Program-made: the position numbers and the translations under genes | Part shown: in pieces, positions 23,538 through 34,532 of the stretch | How positions within the stretch are numbered: position 1 is the stretch's first letter | Layout: the number at the start of each line of letters is the position of its first letter | DNA from: Bimastos eiseni | Lineage: Eukaryota; Annelida; Clitellata; Crassiclitellata; Lumbricidae | Reading direction: 5' to 3' | NCBI GenBank assembly: GCA_959347315.1 | Contig: OY365810.1 | Location: forward strand, 8,138,598 to 8,202,597 | Length of the DNA stretch: 64,000 nucleotides | The notes under the pieces: generated by a model | Seen by the model: the letters and a program-made list of their open reading frames with translations, nothing else | Database searches by the model: none | What the model was told of the DNA's origin: nothing

Positions 23538-26500
23538 CTACGTTAAAAACAATAAAGCAGATCATCATTCGCAATGTTTAGAGAAAGCTAAGCAAAAGAA
23601 CGAAATTAAGAAGTTAAGCGAATGTGTGTAAGGTGACGTTCACTCACTTACTACAAGTGCTGCTACTATAATTTATGTATTTAAAAATTTAATTAAATCA
23701 AATATCAAAATCACAAGTAATAATTTAAAATTTTAGTATATTTATGCGTACACACGTATGCATATTGTAGATATGCCATTGCCTCTCTGTGTGTAGGCCT
23801 ATGTTAGCGAACAACCGTTGCATTGGGTTAGCTCTTGCATTCGTTCGGATATGTCCGCATGAACATCACTTACAATTCACACTCCACAGGGTTCAACATA
23901 TTCCAGTGACTTCCAAATCGCTTTTATCGTTATGAATAAAGCCCAGAGGCGTAACTAGGGTATTTTGTGCCCGGGGACAAACTACAGAATTGGGGACCAT
24001 CCATACATGACGTCACGCGCTTAATGGGGGTGTCACACAATTGTGACGATGTGTAACGAGGGAAAGGGGTCCAAAGAAATGTGATATCCCATCATTACAT
24101 CAAAATTCACAATTTTATCATTAAACATTTTCTCTTAGTGATGACAGATCAGTGGGGCCCGAGGGCGTCAAAATCATGTGTGACAACCTGTTTGTAATGA
24201 GGATTTTGGGGGCGCCAAAATGTAATATTAGTAACTTTTTGGGGATGAATTAGTTTGTTTTGAAATGAAAAAATAAGTTTTAATCCTCATTGGCGCCCCC
24301 TCCAACTCGGCGCCCGGGGACACGTGTCCTCTCCTGCCTCCCCTTTTTACGACTCTGATAAAGCCTCAATCGACGGTAGTTTCATGCATAATCGTTATCA
24401 AAGGCTGTGTCATGCTTAAAGACTTATTTAATAATTCACGAGTTCGTGACATTGACATTCGGCCAAATGGTTTTTAATGTGAAATAGCGTAGTAACTGCC
24501 GACTCATTTACGTTTCAAATTATATGGAACTCGCTAAGCCAACTATACAGAGTGCTGTGCATAGTCACACACTCGTGGCAGAGATGCATAGTCATGCCTT
24601 CAACCCAATACAGCATTTCATTAACCTGACAGTTCTCCATTTAGCTTTAGAAATAGATCAAATCATGCATTTGACAATAATCGATTTACTTTAAAGCTGT
24701 GTGCCTCACTAACAACTTCCATTGCAAAATCTCTTATGCGGCGTTGGTTGTAACTAAACTACTAAGAGCCGTGACTTCATCGAAATATAAATGGGCCTAT
24801 CGTGTTTATAATCGAATAGGAATAAAACAACAGCTGAAACTTACTTTCGTCTTTTGTGAAATCATCCATATAGATTGTAATACCAGTGGGAACAAGTAGT
24901 GCGGACTCAGACGGCACGGTTCCATTTAATAATTGCTTGAAAATCGTGACAAGTTTTTCAACTAATATATTGGATGAATACATGCTTCGCAAATTTCTTT
25001 GTGCATTTTTTGACCTACACCAAAACCAGATCACAATTCCATTGTCCTCCTGATGACAATAAGGGGCGATGATAATTTCATCATCTATGGTGTCTGCTGC
25101 TGCGCTTTGATTGCTAGAAAGTGGCACACCCTCTTGCCGCTTGTTTAGTTCGTCCACCATCATGGTTTCCAATTCTTCCAACGTTTCCCTGTTATCGATG
25201 GACGATTTAGCGAATAAATTAAATGACTGTCGTTCCTTGACCAGTTTTGTCGATACCTTAGACTTAACAGATGCTAAAAGTATATATAATAAAAATAAAA
25301 AGCGCAATTTCTCTTTCTATAGGAACACATAATAAATGCTCCCTCAGATAAAAAAACACACGAAACTTGAAAGCCAGTGTTGATTCGTAGAGTAAAGTTT
25401 CACATGCAGCTGCATGCAACATAATGATCAATCAAATTATATTATAAGACGCCGACAAATGAAAATTTTTACCCGTTCGTTGCCGTTATGACGAGCGGCG
25501 CTCGTCATGTATAGTTGGACTTCTCTGTTAGTGCAGCAATGCAAGTCACTGGCTATTATTCATAGTCGAGGCACATGAAAGTCAGTACAGTACTTTCTTA
25601 TATGTTTGAGCTACTGTTGGCTACTGTTTTGTGTCTTATTTGTAAGTGGTTGACAGTACTAAGTAAGCGTCCATCATGCGTTCTTTCCCAAAACCTTCGT
25701 CATTCTTTTGCGAGACCGGTAAATGTTGCCTTTATTGAGAAAAGCTTAGGTTTTTAATCTGGCTGCAAGAATGTCTAGCAAAGAACACGTGCTTCGTAGC
25801 TAGAATGTAGCGATAATAGTGAGCGGGCGATGAGTCAACTAGCGAAAATGGGGAAAAAAGTGGTGTTGATTCCATCGATTCGCAGATGCTTTAGGCAATG
25901 CAAGTCACTGGCTATCCCGTGGTTTATATGACTCTAAACAGGCGCTTATTGCATCCCATGATCAAACCCGCGTAAAAGGTGAAGGGTAAATAGTACAATA
26001 ATTTAGCCCGTAAAACCATAGATTACCTCTGATTGCTTGGTATTTTTTAATGTAAGTGAATATATCATAACAATAAAGGCCCATTTATTCTAAAAAAATC
26101 AAGACAAGAAGTTGGATTAAAAATAATCGTTACCTCCTCCTTTTACCAAAAGGTCGACAATAAAATTCTGTTCAGTTTCACGAAGGCATTCTAGAACCCT
26201 TAGGCCTTTGTCCTGCTTGAACTTAATCGCACTCATCCAATGTGTAAGTTCACTATTTCTAAAGAAGCTGCCACGCTGATTGATTAGCTGCAATCTTTCT
26301 TCATCAGTTATGCAATTTTTCTTGTGAAGCGGATCTATTAAACGACCCGAGTCTATGTTCTCCACCAGGAACTGATGGTTGCTTATAATCACACGATTTT
26401 CTGTTCAAAGTATACAAAAAAGTAATGAAACGCAATAACACGCAGTATACTTTCATATATAGACCCGCTCTGGTCTGAAATGATGTACAATCTTATATCA

Positions 26501-29500
26501 TTATGTAAAGTGCATGATATATTCTGGTTTAACTGTTTAACTGAACCACATCAGCGCAGGTGTAGAGGCAGTGCGCCGCAGGACAGTTTGCGGAGGACAG
26601 TACGACGCGGAAAATTGTTGTGTGGTGTTCATAATCAGAAACAACGCTCCGCAAGCGGCGATTCAGGCTCACGCTATTTATATTTCTTCAGTGGGGAATC
26701 TTCACCAGTAATAAGAAGGTGGACGTTCATTCTGACGCGAACCATCTCGACTCGCCCGGATGCGGATGAACAATTCCAAATCTCATTCTCTTCGCTTTTA
26801 TCTTCCGGTTGATAAATGTATCCTTCATACGTTAACAGTCGTTTGTCTTCAATCGACTCAACAAACTCGAGCGCCATTTCAGTAAAAACGCAACTACATT
26901 CGCATTTTTAGAAGTTTATATACTTTACTGCACGTGTAGTTGTGTAAAAAAAATTCAGTTATTTCGCAGCCTTCTCTTTTAAGAAGCGTCAGGGTCAATT
27001 ACTATGGCTCTGGCAGGTGCAATGAACTTGTGACGCTAGAACGATACAATGTGAGTTGTTGGAATTTGGGACATTAAACTGTTAAATCGCCTTAAGAAGC
27101 GTTGGCGTAGACCTTTAAAGTTAGCCAATGCTTTGTTAAGTAAGCAGCTATATACATATATAACGCCGGCCTTTTAACTTTAAATTTAGCAAATGTTTGA
27201 TTAATTCGCGGCGGGCCAACTGCGGCCAACTGTCCTAGTGGCGAATTGTCCGTGGCGTAGGCCTACTGCTCGCGGCAAACTGTCCTGCTGCGCTGCGTAT
27301 TGCCATTGAACCGAAGCGCATGGTTCAACCATCCCAAAGAAATTATGGTTAAAAGGAAGAAATACTTTTGGGATATGTTAACAAAGGTCAAAGCATCAAT
27401 CTATAGGTGGAGCAATTCAATCTAAGCAATTTTACGACGCCAAATTATATTTAAAAAAAACTGTATGTAGGGAAAGCTCACCTTGAGCAACGCATGTCAT
27501 GTTTGTGTCTTCGGGCTTAGGAATGAGCTGTTCCAACCGAGTTGTTGCAAAGATGTATCTGTCGTCAAGCTCTTTTCTTTGAAGTTTCTCAATGTCCAAT
27601 TCATCTTGCAACTTCAGAATTTGTTCATTTAACAATGATTTTTCTTCCAGTGTTCTATTTTGAGTTTCAATGAGGTCAAGCTTTTCTGCTTCAGCCAACT
27701 CTAAACATTTCTCATTCTCTTTCAGACGCACTAAAAGATTATTCTTATTTTCCTGTGCCTGATGTAACTGAATTTCTAACTCATTCCTCATTCTGTTCTC
27801 CTTTTTTAGTGTTTCGCATAATTCATTCAACTTATCTCGTTCAGTTCTCAATAAAATCATCTCGTTATTGCTTTTCTTGAAACTTTCTTCAGCCTTACGA
27901 AGTTCATATTCGGTTGACGTTAAACTGGCATTCAGTTCGACCATTTGTTGCTGAAAGAAGTGTTTATCGCATTCTGCTTTCGTCAATTTATTTTCCATTT
28001 CTATTATGACAGTTTTTTTCATAAGGTTCTCTTCCTTTAATCGCTTGAACTTCGCTTTTTCATCGTGTATTTCAGCCTTCAGTTTGTTTATCTTCTCTTC
28101 CAGTTGCATCCGATCCTCAGTACTTTGTGATCTTTCGCTGATTAATTCCTGTTGCATGGAATGCAATTGTGTTTGGTTAACCTCGTTTAACGATGCAGTA
28201 GCGGAGTATTTACTGAGGCTTTCTCGCAACTGTTCCAGTTCCGCGTCTGAATCGACTTTTCTTGCGATGGTTTCTTTCCTCATTCGATGACATTCTTTAA
28301 AATAAAAGAAATCAGTTATAATCGTTGGTGATAACGAGAATTTGCTCTGTAACTTCATCTGAAATTGGCCTAGGCCTAGTACGACCACTTTATTTTAATT
28401 CATAAGTCGTGTCTGTTGTAAATTGAAAACAATTTGGTTGTCTGACTATAAATATGATATTGAGCTTCACTCTGGTATATTCTTCAAAGACATTGGTAAG
28501 TTGAGACACCTGATGTCGACAACCTGGCCAGAGCTTTTGTCCATCTGAGCCATATGACCCACATTGAATCCGTTTCATTCTTCATCGGAATAAATACTTC
28601 ATTTATGCTAAATTTTAAAAGTGTAAGAAAATCGATATTCACCTTCAAGTAAAATACGGAAACTCATTTTCGAACTATCTTCTACTTTGTCCAAGCGAGA
28701 AAGGTCAACAGATGCGACTTTGGTAACTATTTCTATCTTCAGATGAGGCTCAAGGGTTTGCAACCTTGATTGAAGCGTGTCTCTACCAGTCTAAAAATAT
28801 AAGTAAATTGTAGATTACATGTATATTGACGTCAAAGTGTAAGTAACAACAGTCGCAAGTGTATAACATTTATTGCATTTTGTTTTCCGATCCCATGTCA
28901 AGTTACATTTGATGAATTACGCCTCTAAAAATTCATCAAAGGTTAAATATATTCCGTACCTAGTCAGAAAGGAGCGGAATTGGGGGAGTTACCTGTAGTC
29001 TATATAATTCTCACTGGTATTACAAATCCAACTTGCAGAAACCCCAGAGTGTTCAGAATTCCTTGGCTAGAGTTATAACTTATACGTCAAACTATGAACA
29101 TATAACTCTTGTGTTCAAAACATTGCATTGGCTTCCTGTTCGTCAGAGAATCTCTTTCATACTTGGTCTTATTGTTTCTGTTCGATTTGCTCAGTCTGCT
29201 TCTTTGCTTCGATCTCGACTCAAAGCCTTCCTTTTCCAGTTGGCATGCCCTCCGTATACTGTCGTTCTGTCTTAACGGAGTGACCTCTTGGTATTGACCA
29301 GACTATGGTATGGAGTTATTGCGCCATCAATTGAGGCACTCAGAATTAGACACGGGCGTCATGGAAGTGCTGATTAATAATAAAAATAATAATATTGATA
29401 TTATTAATATTGATATCAATATTAATAATAGATCATGCAAATATATGATAATGAGGTCATTTCTCGCTAAGTCAGATTGAATTGACATAATATATCTACC

Positions 29501-32500
29501 CATAATAAAGAGAATGATGTTGATCGACAATAAAGACATTTATATGAAAAGGGTTAATAGGCCTACCATCCGAAAATGAACTGCTTTCTTTTTTGTCTTT
29601 TTTGCAACAACGAGTATCGACTTGGCATCATGTTGAACTGCGATTGACTGGGTGTCTGGCTTTGGTGGTGGAATTGGTTTCGACAACGAGCGTGACGAAA
29701 TAAGTTTATGTCCTGTTTTTGGCGACGTTTTCGACGGAGTAACTGGCGTAGAAGAGGATATCAATGTTACGGGTTTCTCTTCATGTTCAATAAGCACTAT
29801 TGTTTGCAGTTCCTTGCATATACCTGTGGTTTCTTGCATTGCAGGTGACTCTGTTGCGCCGTCAGAAGCTGAATCTGTGAATTCAGTCAAGTACAAACTA
29901 AGAATGTATCGGAACCTTAAAAAATTGGAAGCAATGCATTCGTTCATCATTGTCTGTAATTTCTTTGTTGCTTCTTGAAGCATTGGAAGTAATCAGTAAT
30001 AAAAAAATGAAAATATTTACACATTCTCCTTATTCGAAAACAGGTTTCCATGAAATCAACGACGCGATCCACTTCTCCTTTCACTTCATGTAGCCTATTT
30101 GCCGGTGGAGCGAGTAGGCCTACATGTAAGTGTTTGACCACACAAAGAGGTGACAACAGCGTATGAATACAGTGCCAATGAACAGAAATTTCTACTGCAT
30201 GGATTCTATCATATATTTATCATCTGCGGGCCTTTTCTATAACTGCTTCAATTCGTGCAATACCAAGAGAGTGATGTGAAGTTCGAAAGCCAGGATGTAG
30301 ATCAACACGATTCTTTAAATATATATCGCCTGAATGTTTGACCTTCAGATTATGGCTTATTCAAGAATACCATATTGAGTAATTCCCAATATTGTCTAAT
30401 CTTGGACATAAGTTTTGGCGCAGCCGTTTTGGAGCAGGAAGTTTTGGCGCAGAACGTTTTGGCGCACATCTATGATACAGCATATAGTATAATATGAAGC
30501 ACGATCAATGAAAATAATTATGGAAACTTGGATCTGGAATGATGAAATGAATCATGCTTAAATAGAAGCCGGATGGATTTGAGAATTATACTTGCCTTGG
30601 AACACTTTTAGTCACAATCTTTTCATTACTCCCGATTTCAATTAGGCATTAATATTTTCGTCCATCGAGCTTCCTTTTAGGCATAATTATTTTCATCAAT
30701 CCAGCTTTCTATTAAGCACAATTATTTTCATCACTTAAATTTCCATTTAAATCTGATTATTTTCATAAATCCAGCGTCCATTTATGTATGATTCTTTTCA
30801 CCGATCCCTCTTTTGCTGCCGACGCTCGCGAGGCTTAGCCTGATTTGCCCTGCTGAATAATTCACGACAGGAAAGTGGTAGATTGCCTTATAATATACTT
30901 AGGTAATATATAATATACAGTATTATTGTATCAGGTTTCTGCGCCAAAACGTTACGTACCGAAGCAGCGGTTCTGCAGCACAACAGTTTTATCACACGTG
31001 TACATTACTCGAGAGAAAGCAATTCATAATTGTACCTGATAGATTTCTGATCTTCCTTGTCAGATGATCCTGACCAGATTTTTTTAGCGCTTCTAGAAAT
31101 TTCTCAAAGTCTTTTGGAGATTTTTTACTGAGAAGTCCAAGCAGCATCTCATTCTGCTGGAAAGAGTTTTTCACACAGAATATACGCTCTCTCTCGCGAG
31201 CGGTTAACACTTGTTGTTGGTAGAGCAGTGATACTAGTCCACTTTCAGCGTCCAATTTCTTTGATAGCCACATGAAATTCCGGCGAATCAAGTCTTTGTG
31301 ATCAGCGGTATCGTCTCTGATTAGCTTGTCAGGTTCTTGAATAAAGTAAAAATACAGTTTTAATTATGCCCCTGCAAGATATAAAGGGCAAAGACTATTG
31401 TTCCACTTCAAAATGTTTTCCCATTATCATATGAAAAAGTGGTATACTTGGAAAAGAGTTAAAGAACGAAATTGAGGCCTGCTACCGTGTGTGTAGCAAA
31501 GTAGGTTTGAAAAGCCTCCAGTAGCATACCTCAGACGAAGTATAGAGGCAGAGGTTGAACCTAGCTGTGGACTTCGGGTTGATACCAACCAGCATGTTTA
31601 TGTTCGTCTAAAAATTGGCAGTAACGGTCACTTCAGCGTGAAAGTTGATTCGTATGATGAAAGAGTTGCGTTGAGTTTTTCAAATAGGTTATATGTTACT
31701 AGTGTTATCAATTCGAGAATATACTTTATTTCATTTTGTACTGTTATTCTCGTCTGTCGACATAGAAACATAAGAGAATGCGTGTTTCGAATTCTTTTAT
31801 GTGCGCATATAATTATTCGCAAACACTTCATACATACCGTCTTCACCGGATACCAGCATCTGATATAGATGTTGTTGGTCTTTAATGGCTGATAAGAAAC
31901 ATTCGTAGACATCTCTTGGTTTCCTGGCAATGATGCTAAGCAGTTCTTCATTGGCTCGGATTGGAGTGGACTGCAAAAACTGGATCTGCTCAAACTCTTT
32001 CAGCGATAGCTTCTGGTCCTGATACATCATTGCTATTATGTCTCCCAGACAAGACAGGTTGCTAACCAGTTGGTTGTATTTCAATTGAATTCTCTGACCA
32101 TGCTCTTCTGTAATTATGTTTATATACGCAAAATTACACCTAAAGCAAGTGTGTAAACGAATAATTTTGACGTATCAGTTCAACTCACTCTGTTTCATGT
32201 ACTTTTTGCTAAACATGGTTGATTCAGTTTTTATATATAATAATGTATTAAGTATCTGCGCAGTTGAATTCAAATGAAATGCAGCTTGGGAACACCTGAA
32301 AAGCAATCTGAGCATGACTATCTGAGGGTTTCGAACACAGCAAGCAATAGTAGGCTTAACTTGAGCCAACAAATGCTAATTAATTCTTAAATTGTTAAGC
32401 TAGACTCTATTGATAGTAGGCATATATTTTAGATCAAATAATTCTTTAAAAACATTGCACATTTATCTTTTAACTCTATGTCTTTGTTTTACGATTTACA

Positions 32501-33166
32501 TTCGTGGTTTAATTCTAGAATAATTGAGGTTACAAAGCTATTAGATGCGTTGGAAAACTGTAAACTGGAGAAATGTAATCTGCGATTATGGGAAGAACCT
32601 TCATACCGTCGAAGACACTTGTAGAAATTATTTCACTAATGCTTCCTTCAGTAAACATAATTTGCAATTAATTGCATTATGGTGCATTGGAGTACTCTGT
32701 TTTACTGCACTGCATTGCGTTCTTTTGTACAATACGATGGTTCTATTGCTTAATCTGAATTATTGTCTTCTTTATTGTATGCAATGCCAGTGCAGTCTTA
32801 TTTTTACGCAAATCCGGTCTTATCTCAAGCTATTCTCATCCAGTCTTCAGTCTAAAATATTCCCGCTCTAGTTTATGTTTATGTCGCAATGCAAAAAAGC
32901 GTTTATTTGAAAAGACAATGGCTTGCAATATCCAAAACAATGGTTTGTCATCCTACATTGACGAGGAAAAATTAACAGGATTACAAAACGGCTGAAAATA
33001 ACAGGACTTTTTGTTAGCTTATTTCATACATATGTTTTTCAATTAAAATCTGCATTAGCATAAAGTTGCCTTCTTGTTGTGCAATTTGAATGCATTTTGT
33101 TTCTTCTTCAGCAAGTTGTATAGCAAAATGCCACAGATGATCTCTTCGCGACGGATATCCAGGCAT
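22699..33166 (-). CDS. Copy 2: intact CARD-CARD-coiled coil-CARD-TRADD-N-like-NHL protein
   Basis: Exons on the minus strand are 33166-33070, 32107-31838, 31335-31036, 29973-29567, 28790-28643, 28294-27482, 26400-26134, 25273-24845 and 23537-22699. The lengths sum to 3570 nt, an open frame of 1189 residues. Approximate residues: 1-32 leader, 33-122 CARD-A, 123-222 CARD-B, 223-358 Ser/Pro linker, 359-407 helical linker, 408-678 coiled coil, 679-767 CARD-C, 768-910 TRADD-N-like, 911-1189 NHL propeller. There is no signal peptide or membrane segment, so it is probably cytosolic. By family it resembles a TRIM-NHL protein with the RING/B-box part replaced by CARDs; a role in innate or death signalling is inference. 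The one odd feature is a GC donor after exon 1. Confidence 0.75.
23944..24357. mobile_element. Non-autonomous hAT-type element
   Basis: A 414-bp element with terminal inverted repeats: left CAGAGGCGTAACTAGGG, right end reverse complement CAGAGTCGTAAAAAGGG. It is flanked by a perfect 8-bp target duplication ATAAAGCC at 23936-23943 and 24358-24365. TIRs starting CAG plus an 8-bp duplication are diagnostic of the hAT superfamily. There is no transposase frame. It sits in intron 8 of copy 2 and is absent from copies 1 and 4. Confidence 0.85.
24845..25273 (-). CDS. Copy 2 exon 8: TRADD-N-like domain
   Basis: A 429-nt phase 1-1 exon with acceptor cttttag and donor GTAAGT. It begins with a charged helix (KVSTKLVKERQSFNLFAKSS, ELETMMVDELNKRQ), followed by DDEIIIAPYCHQEDNGIVIW, LRSMYSSNILVEKLVTIF and LVPTGITIYMDDFTKDE. 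The G-I-V-I-W-F strand, L-x-x-M-Y helix and TIFKQLL helix resemble the TRADD-like N-terminal fold of invertebrate adaptors. Assignment is by eye and moderate. Confidence 0.7.
26134..26400 (-). CDS. Copy 2 exon 7: CARD-C
   Basis: A 267-nt phase 1-1 exon with acceptor ttgaacag and donor GTAACG. It encodes ENRVIISNHQFLVENIDSGR, LIDPLHKKNCITDEERLQLI, HWMSAIKFKQDKGLRVLECL and RETEQNFIVDLLVKGG. The CARD helix pattern is clear and the exon is open. The first helix has a Pro (LIDPL) where other copies have Leu. Confidence 0.75.
26574..27292. mobile_element. TIR element carrying a FLYWCH-like fragment
   Basis: The left end CGCCGCAGGACAGTTTGC is inverted at the right end (reverse complement of GCAAACTGTCCTGCTGCG), with further GCGAATTGTCC motifs inside. 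The flanking intron in copies 1 and 4 runs uninterrupted here, so this is an insertion shared by copies 2 and 3. Short flanking repeats (AGCGCA) could be the target duplication. The FLYWCH-like frame inside suggests a MULE-related element, which is inference. Confidence 0.55.
26674..26877 (-). CDS. FLYWCH-like zinc-finger fragment (transposon-borne)
   Basis: A 67-residue frame starting MALEFVESIEDKRLLTYEGY, then IYQPEDKSEENEIWNCSS. The LL.YEGY.Y...........W.C layout is the first half of a FLYWCH finger, a DNA-binding module common in MULE-type transposons. The second Cys and the His-x-His end are not seen, so it is incomplete. It lies between CARD-C and coiled-coil exons of copy 2 but has no splice phase that would join them. 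The copy 3 version (near 43302) is broken by a stop. Confidence 0.45.
   Translation of the reverse strand: MALEFVESIEDKRLLTYEGYIYQPEDKSEENEIWNCSSASGRVEMVRVRMNVHLLITGEDSPLKKYK
27482..28294 (-). CDS. Copy 2 exon 6: coiled coil
   Basis: An 813-nt phase 1-1 exon with acceptor tttaaag and donor GTGAGC. The 271 codons form a near-continuous heptad coiled coil (LEQLRESLSKYSATASLNEV, KFKRLKEENLMKKTVIIEME, NELCETLKKENRMRNELEIQ), probably a parallel oligomerisation rod between the amino-terminal CARDs and CARD-C. It keeps exactly the same length in copies 2, 3 and 4, which argues for selection on length or recent origin. Confidence 0.8.
28643..28790 (-). CDS. Copy 2 exon 5: helical linker
   Basis: 148 nt, phase 0 to 1, acceptor atttttag, donor GTGAAT. 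It encodes TGRDTLQSRLQTLEPHLKIE and ends SKMSFRILLE. It is two codons longer than in copies 1 and 4. Predicted amphipathic helix leading into the coiled coil. Confidence 0.65.
29015..29430 (+). mobile_element. 3' end of a non-LTR retrotransposon
   Basis: Plus-strand translation gives the conserved C-terminal region of Jockey/CR1-type LINE proteins: VQNSLARVITYTSNYEHITL, LHWLPVRQRISFI, then FAQSASLLRSRLKAFLF after an internal deletion of about 160 bp relative to the copy 3 version. It ends in a 32-bp perfect palindrome at 29399-29430. It occupies the same intron (4) as the element at 46285-46695, so it inserted before copies 2 and 3 separated. Confidence 0.75.
29567..29973 (-). CDS. Copy 2 exon 4: Ser/Pro-rich linker
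   Basis: 407 nt, phase 1 to 0, acceptor cttcaag, donor GTAGGC. It begins EATKKLQTMMNECIASNFLR, then an acidic stretch (DSASDGATESPAMQE) and a basic Ser/Pro tract (SSSTPVTPSKTSPKTGHK, SLSKPIPPPKPD), ending KKKAVHFRM. It is 36 codons longer than in copies 1 and 4 because those have lost this acceptor. Likely flexible and a possible phosphorylation region (inference). Confidence 0.7.
30411..30965. mobile_element. MITE with TTTTGGCGCA-repeat ends
   Basis: The left end repeats GTTTTGGCGCAG three to four times. The right end carries the inverse, CTGCGCCAAAACG, at about 30936. Inside, between 30640 and 30810, is the same minisatellite of about 36 bp (catccagcttcc, attattttcat) as in the unrelated-TIR elements at 21326 and 38908. 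It lies in intron 3 of copy 2. Confidence 0.5.
31036..31335 (-). CDS. Copy 2 exon 3: CARD-B
   Basis: A 300-nt phase 1-1 exon with acceptor attcaag and donor GTACAA. It encodes EPDKLIRDDTADHKDLIRRN, FMWLSKKLDAESGLVSLLYQ, QQVLTARERERIFCVKNSF, NEMLLGLLSKKSPKDFEKFL and EALKKSGQDHLTRKIRNLS. Clear CARD pattern, open frame. Confidence 0.8.
31838..32107 (-). CDS. Copy 2 exon 2: CARD-A
   Basis: A 270-nt phase 1-1 exon with acceptor attacag and donor GTATGT. It encodes QLKYNQLVSNLSCLGDIIAM, MYQDQKLSLKEFEQIQFLQS, NEELLSIIARKPRDVYECFL and SAIKDQQHLYQMLV. Two codons shorter than copy 1 in the last loop. The ends join exon 1 and CARD-B in frame. Confidence 0.75.
32189..32295 (-). other. Candidate cassette or alternative first exon of copy 2
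   Basis: Same 107-nt segment as 17653-17759, with acceptor gcttttcag and donor GTGAGT conserved. After exon 1 it would read to a TGA; from its own ATG (MFSKKYMKQ) it would read in frame into CARD-A. Confidence 0.3.
33070..33166 (-). CDS. Copy 2 exon 1: start exon with GC donor
   Basis: Encodes MPGYPSRRDHLWHFAIQLAE up to AQQE plus one base. The donor reads GCAACT where copies 0, 1 and 3 have GTAACT. GC-AG introns are used by animals but at lower efficiency, so this may weaken or regulate splicing of the one complete gene. Confidence 0.6.
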
Positions 33167-33658
33167 TTTAATTCCTCAGCTTCTGTATCACAGTCGAGAA
33201 ACAATGCTTTATTTTTCACACATGAACCTATAATTTGCTTGAGTTTGCAGTTTAGTAATTATGGCAATGGTCCGTACAATATTGTTGTTTGCCCATTTAG
33301 ACTCGCCATATCATGACCTTTCAACTGTTAAGAAATGTGCATACATACGCATGCAAACAAGCAAACGAACATATACATTCACACACATTTACATGTACGT
33401 AGATACACAGTAGGCCTATTAGACATAATGTATAGGCCCTCATGCATACATGAACATACATTTACATGCTCAAATACACAATACATAAAAATATATTTAT
33501 ACATTGTTCTCTGTGCCATTATAGCTATTCCATTAGAAAAAATGGCAATATATTATGTAACCCAGCAGTCATTTCATACAATTATTGTATTGTAGGCTCA
33601 TATAATGTAATGCAAGCCTATCAGGTATTGTATGATACGCGCGCGCGCACACACACAC

Positions 33659-34532
33659 CAGAGTTGTATGGTCTCTAGACAGTGTCTCGGTCTCGGTCTC
33701 GAAACAGATTTTTAGTGTATCGGTCTCGGAAGCCTGCTGTCTCGGCCTCGAGGCAGTGTCTCGAATTTTTGGAAACTGTCTTGAAGTGAAAGTCTTGTTC
33801 TGTCTCGAACAAGCGGTCTAGATAAGTTTCGCGTTAACTGTCTTAAAATCTTGCGCTAGAAACCCAAACCGCAATCTACGAGAAACGGTAATTCTGGTCA
33901 ACGCGCGAGTCACATGATACTGAAATCAATTCAATTATCTTAAAGTTGTAAAATGTCTGAGAGAGAACCTGAAATTGTGAAGTTTCCTTTTACGCAATTT
34001 GAAGTTACTGACATACAATAGCTATAGCGTGCCGTTTGTCATTAATGTAAAACCACCATAACTGAAACGATCTAAACAACTTCGGGTTTCTAAGGGTGAG
34101 TGAGGATATGCGCAACTTTTTTATTTCGTTTGGTATTTGGTATCAAATTTACTTGTTTAAAATCATCTAGAAGAGTTCAGACGTGTGTAAAGGCTTTCTT
34201 TATACTAATCAGAAGATAGGCCGATGAAGAGATATCGAAAAAGACAGAAGGCGCAATATAAAAACTGTTCTCAGGAATTGGTACTGTATACACTATAAGT
34301 TTCAAATTGAAATTACAAATGAACCTTATTCCTGAAAACTGATACATTAATATTTTACAGCATTTTATGTAGGATCAGTTGTCCTTTACTGACTCGTACT
34401 GTCTTGAACCTAGTATCTCGGTCTGGGTCTCGGTCTTGGTACCTTACTGTCTCGGTCTTGGTATCGGTCTCGGCACCTCATTGTCTCGGTCTCGTCTTGG
34501 TCTTGAAGTTTCAAGTCTTGCATGCAACACTG
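33659..34532. mobile_element. hAT-like non-autonomous element in a CA microsatellite
   Basis: The left end CAGAGTTGTATGGTCT and right end (reverse complement CAGTGTTGCATGCAAG) form short terminal inverted repeats. The flanks are ACACACAC and ACACACAT, consistent with an 8-bp duplication. Both subterminal regions are packed with GGTCTCGG/CTGTCTCG motifs. There is no transposase frame. Confidence 0.6.

Noticed and set aside
25264..25307. Hydrophobic start MRFLFLLYILL reading into exon 8 of copy 2, resembling a signal peptide
   Set aside because: It lies upstream of a conserved acceptor (cttttag) and is not conserved in copies 1 and 4; it is intron read-through.
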